Assembly (NCBI RefSeq): GCF_015330125.1
Contig: NZ_JADDXR010000002.1
Span: 2,430,685 to 2,494,684 of the forward strand
DNA length: 64,000 nt
Origin: Zobellia nedashkovskayae
GTDB lineage: Bacteria > Bacteroidota > Bacteroidia > Flavobacteriales > Flavobacteriaceae
Direction: 5' to 3'
Shown: positions 17,957 through 27,006 of the stretch, in pieces
How positions within the stretch are numbered: the first letter of the stretch is position 1
How the letters are laid out: every line of letters begins with the position of its first letter
The notes under the pieces: generated by a model
What the model saw: the letters and a program-made list of their open reading frames with translations, nothing else
What the model was told of the DNA's origin: nothing
Databases searched by the model: none
Program-made: the position numbers and the translations under genes

Positions 17957-19046
17957 ATTTATACTCTCCGGTGGTGGAACAGGTGGGCATATTTACCCAG
18001 CAATCGCTATTGCGAACGAATTGAAAAGAAGACATCCTGATGCGCAATTTTTATTTGTAGGCGCTCAAGATAGAATGGAGATGGAAAAAGTGCCTCAAGC
18101 AGGTTACGAAATCGAAGGATTATGGATTAGTGGGTTACAAAGGAAACTGACCCTTAAAAATTTAATGTTTCCTTTTAAAGTGATAAGTAGTTTGATAAAG
18201 GCTGGTAAAATAGTGCGAAGATTTAAACCTGATGCCGTGATTGGTACAGGTGGCTTTGCTAGTGGTCCTATGTTAAGGGTTGCCGCTGGTAAAGGAGTGC
18301 CTTGCGTATTGCAAGAGCAGAATTCGTATGCCGGTATTACCAATAAATTATTGAAAGATAAAGTGGCTAAGATTTGTGTGGCCTATGATGAGATGGAACG
18401 ATTTTTTCCAAAGGATAAAATTGTGAAGACCGGAAATCCCGTTCGTGGAGATTTGGTGGAAATGTCTGCGGATAAAAGTGAAGCGTTGGATTTCTTTGGA
18501 TTGAATACTGGAGTGCCTACACTTTTAATTTTAGGTGGTAGCCTTGGGGCAAGAAGAATCAATCAGTTGGTGGCTCAGAACCTTGAATTTTTCAAGAAAA
18601 ACGGAGTGCAATTAATATGGCAGTGCGGTAAGCTTTACATAGAGGAGTATGCTAAATATAACTCAGATACGGTTAAAGTGCTAGATTTTATGAACCGTAT
18701 GGATTACGCCTATGCCGCTTCAGATATGATAATATCACGTGCAGGTGCAGGTTCGGTTTCGGAGTTGTGTATTGTGGGTAAGCCGGTAATATTCGTGCCT
18801 TCGCCTAATGTGTCCGAGGATCATCAGACAAAAAATGCGCGTGCGCTTGTAAATGAGAATGCAGCCGTATTGTTGAGAGAAAGTGAGCTGGATGAGAAGT
18901 TTGAAAACGTGTTTTCTGAACTTTTTCAAGATAAAGTAGAGCAAAAGAATTTGGGAGATAACATTAAGAAATTAGCGTTACCCAATGCAACAAAAGATAT
19001 TGTTGACGAAATAGAAAAATTAATTGGGAATGCCACCAGTAAATAA
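17943..19046 (+). CDS. murG: Lipid II synthase MurG
   Basis: A peripheral membrane GT28-family glycosyltransferase adding GlcNAc to lipid I. GTG start at 17943 inside the last codons of ftsW (14-nt overlap). Motifs are the N-terminal glycine-rich loop [23 protein letters not shown], the LQEQNSYAG acceptor region, [11 protein letters not shown] and the C-terminal UDP-GlcNAc site [11 protein letters not shown] with SEDHQTKNA. 367 residues, all normal. Confidence 0.97.
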   Translation: MGNYKFILSGGGTGGHIYPAIAIANELKRRHPDAQFLFVGAQDRMEMEKVPQAGYEIEGLWISGLQRKLTLKNLMFPFKVISSLIKAGKIVRRFKPDAVIGTGGFASGPMLRVAAGKGVPCVLQEQNSYAGITNKLLKDKVAKICVAYDEMERFFPKDKIVKTGNPVRGDLVEMSADKSEALDFFGLNTGVPTLLILGGSLGARRINQLVAQNLEFFKKNGVQLIWQCGKLYIEEYAKYNSDTVKVLDFMNRMDYAYAASDMIISRAGAGSVSELCIVGKPVIFVPSPNVSEDHQTKNARALVNENAAVLLRESELDEKFENVFSELFQDKVEQKNLGDNIKKLALPNATKDIVDEIEKLIGNATSK

Positions 19047-19066
19047 AGGCATGAGAATTTGTAGAA

Positions 19067-20419
19067 ATGGACTTAAAACGCATACATAACGTATATTTTA
19101 TTGGCATCGGAGGTATAGGTATGTCTGCTCTGGCACGTTATTTTAAGTTCATAGGTAAGCATGTTGCTGGTTACGATAAAACGCAAACACCACTTACAGA
19201 AGAGCTTTCTGGCCTAGGTATGGCTATTCATTATCAAGATGATATTACTGCAGTTGCTGACGGTTTCAAGAATAAAGAAAACACGCTTATAGTATATACG
19301 CCTGCAGTTTCTGTAGAGCATGAGGAGTATCAATACTTCTTGGCCCATGGTTTTGAAATTAAAAAACGTTCCGAAGTTTTGGGACTCATTACCAAAGACA
19401 GCTTTTGTTTAGCGGTTGCCGGTACGCACGGTAAAACAACTACCACAAGTATTTTGGCGCATTTGCTAAAAGAAACCGGAGTAAATTTCACTGGGTTTTT
19501 AGGAGGGATATCAGAAGATTTCAACAGCAATTTTGTTTTTGAAGGCACTGATTATTCTGTAGTAGAGGCCGATGAGTTTGATAGGTCTTTCTTGAGGTTG
19601 TTCCCTAATGTGGCCTGTATTACTTCTATGGATGCAGACCATTTAGATATCTACGGTAGCTCAGAAGAATTGCAAAAATCGTTTATCGAATTTACCAATA
19701 GAGTAGCGCCAGATGGAGCGCTTTTTGTGCGCAAGGGTTTGCCTCTAGAGGGAATAACTTATGGTATTGATGATGATGCGGACTACTGTATCATTAATCT
19801 TAAAATAGAGAACGGCAGTTATATTTTTGATTTGGTAATGCCGGACGCAACGTTGATTGATGTAAAATTCAATAAGCCGGGAAGACATAATTTACTAAAT
19901 GGACTGGTAGCTTTTGCTATGGCTTTGCACGCAGGTGTATCCGCAAATAAATTAGCGAATGCATTGGCAACTTTCAAAGGTGTTCAAAGACGGTTTTCAT
20001 ATAAAATAAAAACAGAAGATTTTATTTTTATAGACGATTATGCACATCATCCTACAGAAATAAATGCAGTTTATGATGCGGTAGCAGAAATGCACCCTAA
20101 TAAAAAGACATTAGCAATTTTTCAGCCACATCTCTTTTCAAGAACTAGAGATTTCGCAGATGAATTTGCTAAAAGTCTTTCAAGATTTGACAGTGTATTG
20201 TTATTAGATATCTACCCAGCAAGAGAAAAACTGTTAGAAGGGATAACTTCGGAATGGTTGTTGGAGAAAATGAATAATACCAAAGTAAAAACAATTCAGA
20301 AATCCAAATTAATAAACGAGATAAAAGAGCAAAACCCACAAGTACTTATCACCATGGGTGCTGGAGACATAGGTTTAGAGGTAAGTAAGATCACAAAAGA
20401 ATTGCAAAATGCACATTAA
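19067..20419 (+). CDS. murC: UDP-N-acetylmuramate-L-alanine ligase MurC
   Basis: The first Mur ligase of the peptide-stem pathway, adding L-Ala to UDP-MurNAc. It opens with a GIGGIGMSALARYF nucleotide-binding turn and carries AGTHGKTTTTS (ATP loop; AxTHGKTT is the MurC form), EADEFDRSFL, ITSMDADHLDIYG, FIDDYAHHPTEI and FQPHLFSRT. 450 residues. It overlaps ftsQ by 11 nt. The pathway genes murA, murB, murF and ddl are not in this cluster. Confidence 0.97.
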   Translation: MDLKRIHNVYFIGIGGIGMSALARYFKFIGKHVAGYDKTQTPLTEELSGLGMAIHYQDDITAVADGFKNKENTLIVYTPAVSVEHEEYQYFLAHGFEIKKRSEVLGLITKDSFCLAVAGTHGKTTTTSILAHLLKETGVNFTGFLGGISEDFNSNFVFEGTDYSVVEADEFDRSFLRLFPNVACITSMDADHLDIYGSSEELQKSFIEFTNRVAPDGALFVRKGLPLEGITYGIDDDADYCIINLKIENGSYIFDLVMPDATLIDVKFNKPGRHNLLNGLVAFAMALHAGVSANKLANALATFKGVQRRFSYKIKTEDFIFIDDYAHHPTEINAVYDAVAEMHPNKKTLAIFQPHLFSRTRDFADEFAKSLSRFDSVLLLDIYPAREKLLEGITSEWLLEKMNNTKVKTIQKSKLINEIKEQNPQVLITMGAGDIGLEVSKITKELQNAH

Positions 20420-21128
20420 TTATAACTACATAAAGCTTTTGGCCTTAATCGTTGTAATAACGGGGCTTTACGCATTTTCTAACCAAAGAAGTGCGGATAG
20501 AAGCGTAAAGGGAATTGCGATTGAATTTGTAGAAAATCAACATTTATTTATCACCGAAGGAGCGGTTAATAAATTGTTAATACAAAAATTCGGTAGCCTG
20601 GAAAACATGCCTAAAGAAAAATTAGCTTTGAATACCATCGAGAAGGCCATTGAGGCCAACAAAATGGTAAAAAGTGCCCAAGTTTTTCTTACAGTAAGCG
20701 GTGAATTAGCGTCGAAAATCATTCAGCGTACACCAATCGGACGTGTAGAAGGGGATTCAAAATTTTATCTTGACGAGGATGGAAAGCAAATGCCATTGTC
20801 AAATAGCTACTCAGCACGTGTACCCATGATCACAGGTCGCACAACAGATGAAGGCTTAGCAGATGTCTATAAAATTTTGAATTATATCAATACGGACGAG
20901 TTTCTTAAGAAGAACATCATTGGGTTGCATATCGTAAATGAAGAGAAGTATCAACTTCGTTTTCGAACCGAAGAGTTTGTTGTCAATTTGGGAGATGTAG
21001 AAAGGTTGAAAGAAAAGTTTAGCAATTTCAAGGCATTTTACGCCAAGGCAAATAAAGACAAAACTCTGCAGAACTATGATGTTGTTAATTTAGAGTTTGA
21101 CAATCAAGTAGTATGCACCAAAAATTAA
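20409..21128 (+). CDS. ftsQ: Cell division protein FtsQ
   Basis: A bitopic divisome protein: short cytosolic N-terminus, one transmembrane segment (about 8-24, IKLLALIVVITGLYAFS) and a periplasmic part with a POTRA-like region (about 35-105; IEFVENQHLFITEGAVNKL, ending TPIGRV) and the FtsQ beta domain. The ATG lies inside murC (11-nt overlap). The family is divergent, so the call rests on topology, the TPIGRVEGDSKFYLDEDG block, and its place between murC and ftsA. Confidence 0.9.
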   Translation: MHINYNYIKLLALIVVITGLYAFSNQRSADRSVKGIAIEFVENQHLFITEGAVNKLLIQKFGSLENMPKEKLALNTIEKAIEANKMVKSAQVFLTVSGELASKIIQRTPIGRVEGDSKFYLDEDGKQMPLSNSYSARVPMITGRTTDEGLADVYKILNYINTDEFLKKNIIGLHIVNEEKYQLRFRTEEFVVNLGDVERLKEKFSNFKAFYAKANKDKTLQNYDVVNLEFDNQVVCTKN

Positions 21129-21131
21129 GTT

Positions 21132-22469
21132 ATGGAAGTAGGTAATTATTCGGTAGGATTAGACATTGGAACAACCAAAATCGTAGCTATAATCGGTAAG
21201 AAAAACGAGTATGGTAAGATTGAGGTTTTGGGTATTGGTAAATCTAAAAGTTTAGGTGTACACCGTGGTGTTGTAAATAACATTACACAAACTATCCAAT
21301 CCATACAACAGGCAGTAGAAGAAGCTGAAGTTAATTCAGGTTTGAAAATTGGATCTGTTGTTGTGGGTATTGCCGGGCAACATATAAGAAGTCTGCACCA
21401 TAGCGATTATATCACTAGGGCAGATTCTGAAGAGGTTATCAATGAAGAGGATTTGGATAAGCTTTGTAACCAGGTTTATAAGTTGGTAATGCTTCCAGGT
21501 GAAGAAATCATTCACGTACTTCCACAAGAATATAAAGTGGACGGACAGGCAGAGATTAAAGAACCGATAGGTATGTACGGTGGCCGTCTTGAAGCCAATT
21601 TTCATGTGGTAGTAGGTCAGGTTTCCTCTATCAAAAATGTGGGGAGATGTATCAAAAGTGCCGGCCTGGATTTAGGTAATATTACATTGGAGCCTTTAGC
21701 TTCTTCTGATGCCGTTTTGAGCAAAGAAGAAAAAGAAGCAGGTGTAGCATTAATCGATATAGGAGGTGGTACAACGGATTTGGCCATTTTTAAAGATGGT
21801 ATCATACGTCATACGGCCGTAATCCCTTTTGGTGGTGGTGTAATTACCGAAGACATCAAAGAAGGATGCTCTATCATCGAAAAGCAAGCAGAACTTTTAA
21901 AGGTAAGGTTCGGTTCCGCTTGGCCAGGTGAAAACAAGGATAATGAAATAGTTTCAATACCCGGTTTAAGAGGTAGGGAGCCAAAAGAGATTACCCTTAA
22001 AAACCTATCTAAAATAATTCATGCACGTGTTGTTGAAATCGTAGAGCAAGTTTATGCAGAGATCAAGAATTACGGCCATGATGAACAAAAAAAGAAACTA
22101 ATTGCAGGTATAGTTCTTACAGGTGGTGGAAGCCAGTTGAAGCATTTAAAGCAATTAGTGGAATACATTACGGGTATGGATACACGTATTGGGTACCCTA
22201 ATGAACATTTGGCAGGCGATTCAGATGCCGAAATCGCCAGTCCGCTATATGCTACCGCTGTTGGTCTTTTGATGAATGCAGTAGAGAGTGAGAAAAAAAG
22301 TAAAGCTGAAGTTAAAGAAGAGCTTGTAGACGATGGAGAACTTGTTATGGCAGGCCATGAAGAAGAAGAACATCAGCAATTAAATTCGGCAAAAGTTCAA
22401 CAAGAACGCAAATCGGTATTTGACAAATGGTCTGAAAAGTTGAAAGACTTTTTAGATAACGCCGAGTAA
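21132..22469 (+). CDS. ftsA: Cell division protein FtsA
   Basis: An actin-like ATPase that tethers FtsZ filaments to the membrane. Actin-fold phosphate loops GLDIGTTKIVAIIG and LIDIGGGTTDLAIF and the adenosine motif VLTGGGSQLKHL are evident, with an SHS2/1C subdomain in between (about 85-165). The C-terminal end SVFDKWSEKLKDFLDN is an amphipathic helix, the expected membrane-targeting sequence. 445 residues. ftsZ follows after 37 nt. Confidence 0.97.
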   Translation: MEVGNYSVGLDIGTTKIVAIIGKKNEYGKIEVLGIGKSKSLGVHRGVVNNITQTIQSIQQAVEEAEVNSGLKIGSVVVGIAGQHIRSLHHSDYITRADSEEVINEEDLDKLCNQVYKLVMLPGEEIIHVLPQEYKVDGQAEIKEPIGMYGGRLEANFHVVVGQVSSIKNVGRCIKSAGLDLGNITLEPLASSDAVLSKEEKEAGVALIDIGGGTTDLAIFKDGIIRHTAVIPFGGGVITEDIKEGCSIIEKQAELLKVRFGSAWPGENKDNEIVSIPGLRGREPKEITLKNLSKIIHARVVEIVEQVYAEIKNYGHDEQKKKLIAGIVLTGGGSQLKHLKQLVEYITGMDTRIGYPNEHLAGDSDAEIASPLYATAVGLLMNAVESEKKSKAEVKEELVDDGELVMAGHEEEEHQQLNSAKVQQERKSVFDKWSEKLKDFLDNAE

Positions 22470-22506
22470 AAAACGACACACACATTAACCAGTAATAAAA
22501 CACACT

Positions 22507-24474
22507 ATGAGCAACAACACGGAATTTGATGGGATATCTTTCGATCTTCCAAAGAATCAAAGCAATGTAATTAAAGTAATTGGCGTAGGAGGCGGTGGTA
22601 GTAACGCAATTAACCACATGTTTCAGTCAGGCATCAATGGCGTAGATTTTGTAATCTGTAATACAGATTCGCAAGCCTTGAACAATAGTTCTGTGCCTAC
22701 AAAAATACAATTGGGTGTTTCATTAACAGAAGGTTTGGGTGCTGGTGCCAACCCTGAGGTAGGTGAACAGGCTGCTTTGGAAAGTATGGAGGAGATCAAA
22801 GAGATGTTGGCCACTACTACCAAGATGATTTTTATTACCGCTGGTATGGGTGGTGGTACCGGTACCGGTGCTGCTCCTGTTATTGCAAGACAAGCAAAAG
22901 AATTGGACGTGCTTACCGTGGGCATCGTTACCATGCCTTTTGAGTTTGAAGGTAAAATGCGTTGCGAACAAGCACGTATAGGTATTGAAAAATTGCGTGC
23001 CAATGTAGATTCATTGATTGTTATAAACAATAACAAGCTTCGTGAAGTATACGGTAACCTAGGCTTTAAAGCAGGTTTCTCTAAAGCAGATGAAGTATTA
23101 TCTACTGCAGCTAGAGGTATAGCAGAAGTAATTACACATCACTATACTCAGAATATTGACCTTAGAGATGCCAAGACTGTACTTTCTAATAGCGGTACTG
23201 CTATTATGGGGTCTGCTCAGGCAACTGGTTCGGCAAGAGCTCATGAAGCCATTACAAAGGCTTTGGATTCTCCGTTGTTGAACGATAACAAAATTAGTGG
23301 TGCCAAAAACGTATTGTTACTTATCGTTTCTGGTTCACAAGAAATCACCATCGATGAGATTGGTGAGATCAACGACTATATTCAGGTTGAAGCAGGTCAT
23401 GGTGCCAACATCATTATGGGTGTAGGTGAGGATGAAGATTTAGGCGAGTCTATAGCAGTAACTATTATTGCTACGGGTTTTGATGTAGATCAACAGGATG
23501 AGATTGTAAATACCGAAACAAAAAAAATTATCCACACGTTAGAAGATGAGCAACGAGCTCAGCATGATTTAACGGCTAGAAAGAATATCGTTCATCAATT
23601 ACCTATCGAAAAAGTAAAGGAAGTAGCACCGGTAATTAAGCATACACTTGAAGAAGAAGATGTGCGAGAAGAGCCGGGCATGGATTTAATCGAAACAACT
23701 AGCTATATTAAGAATTTCAACGTTTTTTACGAAGAAGTTTTAGAAGAGGTTGCCGAAGTAAATACTTCTGAGGATGATTTTGTAATCGTAAATGCTCAAG
23801 ATTCTATTAATGATATGGAGGTTGTTGACCCTATGACCGTATCTTATGATAAGTTGAAAGAAGAGCAGATTACCATGAGTTTTGATTTGCCTTTTGCTAA
23901 GAAAGAAGAAGTTGACGAAGAAGAGCAAGACAATGTAATAACATTTAGTCTTGATGAGGATGTAAAGGATATAGAGGTTGATAGTCATGTAGAAGTTATC
24001 CCAGTTCTAGAATATAACGAACAAGGTGAAAAACGCTATAGTTTGGATGATTATATGGAAATGGAGGATAAATTGAGCAATGCTAAGCCAGCTCCAAAAC
24101 CTACTCCAGCTTCAAAACCGCAACCGGTTATTAGACGTGAGCCTACTATGGAAGTTAAGCCTGTTGAAGAGCAGGACGTAACTCCACAGAGCCATGCGGC
24201 AGTAGATCCTATGGATAGTCCAATTGATGAGCTATTAAGAGAAAGAGCTGACGAGAGAAGAAGAAAATTAAAGGATTTCAATTATAAGTTTCAGAACAGC
24301 GTAAGCAGTATTGACGAGATTGAAAAAGAGCCGGCATACAAGCGTCAAGGTATTGATTTAAGCGATGCAAGAAGAGAAGAAGGCAAGGTTTCTAGAACTA
24401 CGCTAGGTGAGGATAGCAACGATGAAATTCGGTTGCGTTCTAACAATTCTTTTCTACATGATAACGTAGATTAA
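22507..24474 (+). CDS. ftsZ: Cell division GTPase FtsZ with long linker
   Basis: A tubulin-like GTPase forming the division ring. The core (about 15-325) contains GGGGSNAINHM, the tubulin signature GMGGGTGTGAAPVIA and the synergy-loop region NNNKLREVYGNLGF with downstream DLRDAKTVLSNSG. The 655-residue length greatly exceeds the roughly 380 of E. coli because of a linker of about 300 residues, rich in Glu/Asp and Pro, as is usual in flavobacteria. The C-terminal peptide (EIRLRSNNSFLHDNVD) would bind FtsA. A terminator follows at 24507. Confidence 0.97.
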   Translation: MSNNTEFDGISFDLPKNQSNVIKVIGVGGGGSNAINHMFQSGINGVDFVICNTDSQALNNSSVPTKIQLGVSLTEGLGAGANPEVGEQAALESMEEIKEMLATTTKMIFITAGMGGGTGTGAAPVIARQAKELDVLTVGIVTMPFEFEGKMRCEQARIGIEKLRANVDSLIVINNNKLREVYGNLGFKAGFSKADEVLSTAARGIAEVITHHYTQNIDLRDAKTVLSNSGTAIMGSAQATGSARAHEAITKALDSPLLNDNKISGAKNVLLLIVSGSQEITIDEIGEINDYIQVEAGHGANIIMGVGEDEDLGESIAVTIIATGFDVDQQDEIVNTETKKIIHTLEDEQRAQHDLTARKNIVHQLPIEKVKEVAPVIKHTLEEEDVREEPGMDLIETTSYIKNFNVFYEEVLEEVAEVNTSEDDFVIVNAQDSINDMEVVDPMTVSYDKLKEEQITMSFDLPFAKKEEVDEEEQDNVITFSLDEDVKDIEVDSHVEVIPVLEYNEQGEKRYSLDDYMEMEDKLSNAKPAPKPTPASKPQPVIRREPTMEVKPVEEQDVTPQSHAAVDPMDSPIDELLRERADERRRKLKDFNYKFQNSVSSIDEIEKEPAYKRQGIDLSDARREEGKVSRTTLGEDSNDEIRLRSNNSFLHDNVD

Positions 24475-24506
24475 AGATTTTAGAGTAAACTTAACGAACT
24501 CAAGTT

Positions 24507-24550
24507 TAAACCCGAGAAAATTAATTTTTTTTCGGGTTTATTTTTTATCT
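24507..24550 (+). terminator. Terminator at the end of the dcw cluster
   Basis: TAAACCCGA at 24507-24515 pairs with TCGGGTTTA at 24532-24540, with additional A/T pairing inside, followed by a T-rich run. It closes the mraZ-ftsZ transcript. A near-consensus TATCTTCG at 24546-24553 lies within its tail and may be the yqeY -7 box. Confidence 0.75.
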
Positions 24551-24573
24551 TCGCAATCCTAAATAAAAATGTC

Positions 24574-25020
24574 ATGGGCTTACAACAAAAGGTAATGGAG
24601 CAGATGAAAGCGGCAATGAAAGCAAAGGATACAGTTGCTTTAGAATCGCTACGCGCCATTAAGTCTGCCTTGCTTATGGCACAGACCAGTGGTACTGATA
24701 AGGAGTTGACGGAAGATGATGAGATTCAACTTGTTCAAAAGCTAGTAAAACAGCGTAAGGACAGTGCTGCTATTTTTACGGAACAAGGTAGAGAAGACCT
24801 CGCTGAGCCAGAATTGGCACAGATAGCGGTATTGGAAAAGTTTTTGCCTGAGCAGCTTACTGAAGAAGAAATAGAAAAAGTAGTAGTACAAACTATAGAT
24901 GCAACAGGAGCATCAGGAATGAAAGATATGGGCAAGGTCATGGGCATGGTGTCCAAAGAATTGGCCGGTCAGGCCGATGGTAAAACCATTTCTGCCATAG
25001 TAAAACAAAAATTAGCATAA
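24574..25020 (+). CDS. GatB/YqeY domain-containing protein
   Basis: 148 residues, helical, matching the stand-alone YqeY family related to the tail domain of the GatB amidotransferase subunit. Landmarks are LESLRAIKSALL near the start and DMGKVMGMVSKELAGQADGKTISAIVKQKL at the end, where the GatB tail contacts tRNA. Its role as an independent protein is not established; some members may act on tRNA. A tRNA-Arg gene begins 4 nt after its stop and probably shares the transcript. Confidence 0.93.
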   Translation: MGLQQKVMEQMKAAMKAKDTVALESLRAIKSALLMAQTSGTDKELTEDDEIQLVQKLVKQRKDSAAIFTEQGREDLAEPELAQIAVLEKFLPEQLTEEEIEKVVVQTIDATGASGMKDMGKVMGMVSKELAGQADGKTISAIVKQKLA

Positions 25021-25024
25021 AATT

Positions 25025-25098
25025 GGCCTCGTGGCGCAACTGAATAGCGCATCAGATTTCGGCTCTGAGGGTTGGGGGTTTGAATCCCTCCGGGGTCA
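25025..25098 (+). tRNA. tRNA-Arg (anticodon TCG)
   Basis: A complete 74-nt cloverleaf can be folded by hand: acceptor stem 25025-25031 with 25091-25097 (two G-U pairs), D stem GCGC/GCGC, anticodon stem TCAGA/TCTGA with loop TTTCGGC (anticodon TCG at 25059-25061), 5-nt variable loop, T stem 25074-25078 with 25086-25090 and T loop TTTGAAT. The discriminator base is A. CCA is not encoded (CACT follows). The T-loop has T instead of the usual C at position 56. Confidence 0.93.
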
Positions 25099-25108
25099 CT
25101 TTATTTTT

Positions 25109-25140
25109 AAAGCTACTAATTTTAATTAGTAGCTTTTTTT
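25109..25140 (+). terminator. Terminator after tRNA-Arg
   Basis: A perfect 13-bp stem, AAAGCTACTAATT with AATTAGTAGCTTT, ends in a run of eight or more T. It terminates the yqeY-tRNA transcript. Confidence 0.9.
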
Positions 25141-25345
25141 TGTTTCAAAGTATTCTACATTTAACTACAACCTTCATTGATTTTAAGATACCTGTAATAG
25201 AATTCTTAGGTCAACAGTGTTAATGGTTAAGATAGAATTACACGAACTCATTTTTTGCTAATAACCTCATTGTATGATGTAGGTCATTTAATATTGCCTT
25301 GATTCCCAGTACTTTTATGTAGTGCTAATTAAAAAATCATATATC

Positions 25346-25669
25346 ATGGCTACAGTTAAAAATGGTACAGGAAAAAAAGTTTACTGGATTTTATTAATTC
25401 TATCTTTAGTTATAGGATTTATTTTTTATGGTGCCTTGAAAGATCAATTTAGTGTTCAGTTTCTTATTTTTTCTTCGGGTATACCTTTCTTTTTGTTTGT
25501 AACGGGAGTTTTTGGTTTGTTGTGGCCAGTAATCAAGCCTGCGGGAGATGAGGTTTATATTAGTCATGCCTTATTAATAGGATTACTTTTTATTATCCTA
25601 TTTTTTATTCATGTCTGGATTCTGTTACCGCATATCTGTCCAAATTTTGATGGATGTTTAGGTGGTTGA
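25346..25669 (+). CDS. Small membrane protein, function unknown
   Basis: 107 residues from ATG 25346 (an upstream GTG at 25322 would add eight). Three hydrophobic segments are visible (about 13-30, 41-60, 74-94) with short connecting loops and a C-terminal HICPNFDGCLGG tail that contains two cysteines. No known domain is recognised. It stands alone between the tRNA terminator and the convergent dus gene. A TACTTTTA box (7 of 8) at 25310 may promote it. Confidence 0.65.
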   Translation: MATVKNGTGKKVYWILLILSLVIGFIFYGALKDQFSVQFLIFSSGIPFFLFVTGVFGLLWPVIKPAGDEVYISHALLIGLLFIILFFIHVWILLPHICPNFDGCLGG

Positions 25670-25826
25670 TTTCAATAGATAAATAGAAAATTGGTAGAAA
25701 TTATTAAATAGATTAAAACAGATTATCATTTTCTGCATAGCCTATAAAGTTTTTAACTCAATTGTTTTTCTATTCTGTAGTTGGAAGATTTGTATTGGTT
25801 GTTAAGCTGGGTATACTAAAAATAAA

Positions 25827-26789
25827 TTATGCTTTGGGTTGTCTTTTTTGAGCGGCCATAATTTCTCCTACAGCTTGCTTATATTTAAACGGGTTACCAG
25901 CTTTTTTAATGGCTTTATAGACTTTCTGCGGATTGTGTGTAGATTGAGAGAAGAACTCCCAAAAACCAAGCATCTTCATTTTAATGGGCGTTGGCCCGGA
26001 AAGCATGGCATCATACTGTTGGTAAATGGTGTCGTGAAATTCCCTAAAAATATTCCATCTATCAGCTGGGTATTCTGTAGTGTCTGCCCTAATCATACTT
26101 GGTAAAAAAGGATCGGCAATAAGACCGCGGCCCATCATAAAATGTTCAATAGAAGGGAACCGCTCTCGCATTGCTTTAAACTGGGCAACACTAGTTATAT
26201 CACCATTATAGTATAAAGTGTGCTTAGCGACGTCTATACACTTCTGGAAAGCGTCAAGATCTACACCACCTTTGTATAATTGTTTTCCAAGGCGGGCATG
26301 AATGGCTACATTTTTAAGAGGGTACTTTTCTAGAATGGGAAAAGCATCTAATATTTCATTACTATTTTCATAGCCAAGACGCATTTTCATAGAGATGGTA
26401 ACATCTGTTTCACTATGTGCGCGATCTAAAATGTGGTCTATTTTTTCAGTATTACAAATAAGACCAGAACCCATTCCGCTATTGGTAACCATGGGGTAGG
26501 GGCAACCCAAGTTCCAATTAAGTTCTGTGTACCCTAATGATTGAATGTACTTTATAACGAATATGAAATGATCAACATCCGCTGTCATTACTTGTGGAAT
26601 AAGTTCTAAAGTGGTATTTGCTTCAGGGTTTAAATCTCGTTGGTACGAACCCTTTATGATCATCTTCCTATTAAACCGAATATACGGTGCGTAATAGGTA
26701 TCTATTCCTCCAAAGAACTTCTGTTGTGCATTACGGAAAGTAGCATCTGTAAAACCTTGTAACGGGGAGGATAATAGTGTGTAGGGCAT
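25827..26789 (-). CDS. tRNA-dihydrouridine synthase
   Basis: A flavoenzyme of the Dus family (TIM barrel plus helical domain) that reduces uridines in the tRNA D-loop. Visible features are SSPLQGFTDATFR at the N-terminus (FMN site), NWNLGCPYPMV with the catalytic Cys, SMKMRLGYEN, AIHARLGKQLYKG, YYNGDIT and MMGRGLIADPFLP. 320 residues is normal. The Bacteroidota type cannot safely be assigned to DusA, B or C. Single gene, convergent with the upstream small membrane protein. Confidence 0.93.
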   Translation of the reverse strand: MPYTLLSSPLQGFTDATFRNAQQKFFGGIDTYYAPYIRFNRKMIIKGSYQRDLNPEANTTLELIPQVMTADVDHFIFVIKYIQSLGYTELNWNLGCPYPMVTNSGMGSGLICNTEKIDHILDRAHSETDVTISMKMRLGYENSNEILDAFPILEKYPLKNVAIHARLGKQLYKGGVDLDAFQKCIDVAKHTLYYNGDITSVAQFKAMRERFPSIEHFMMGRGLIADPFLPSMIRADTTEYPADRWNIFREFHDTIYQQYDAMLSGPTPIKMKMLGFWEFFSQSTHNPQKVYKAIKKAGNPFKYKQAVGEIMAAQKRQPKA

Positions 26790-27006
26790 TCATTTAATTT
26801 GAAGGCGTAAAGATAGCTTTTTGCTTAAGATTACCGCTTAGGAATCGCTTGTAAGCGATATTTTCCAATTGTTTTTTTATGAGATATAGTTCTCTAAAAG
26901 GGCTTCATTTGTTTGTAATGAATTAAAATAAGGAATTTGTTAACCTAAGTTTATGGAAATGAGTAATTTCTGTGTTACTTTTATATAAGAAACAAATTCT
27001 AGACAT

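Noticed and set aside
22623..23036. A 137-codon minus-strand ORF inside ftsZ
   Set aside because: It is the antisense shadow of the FtsZ core, with Val/Pro/Ser-rich translation and no independent signal.
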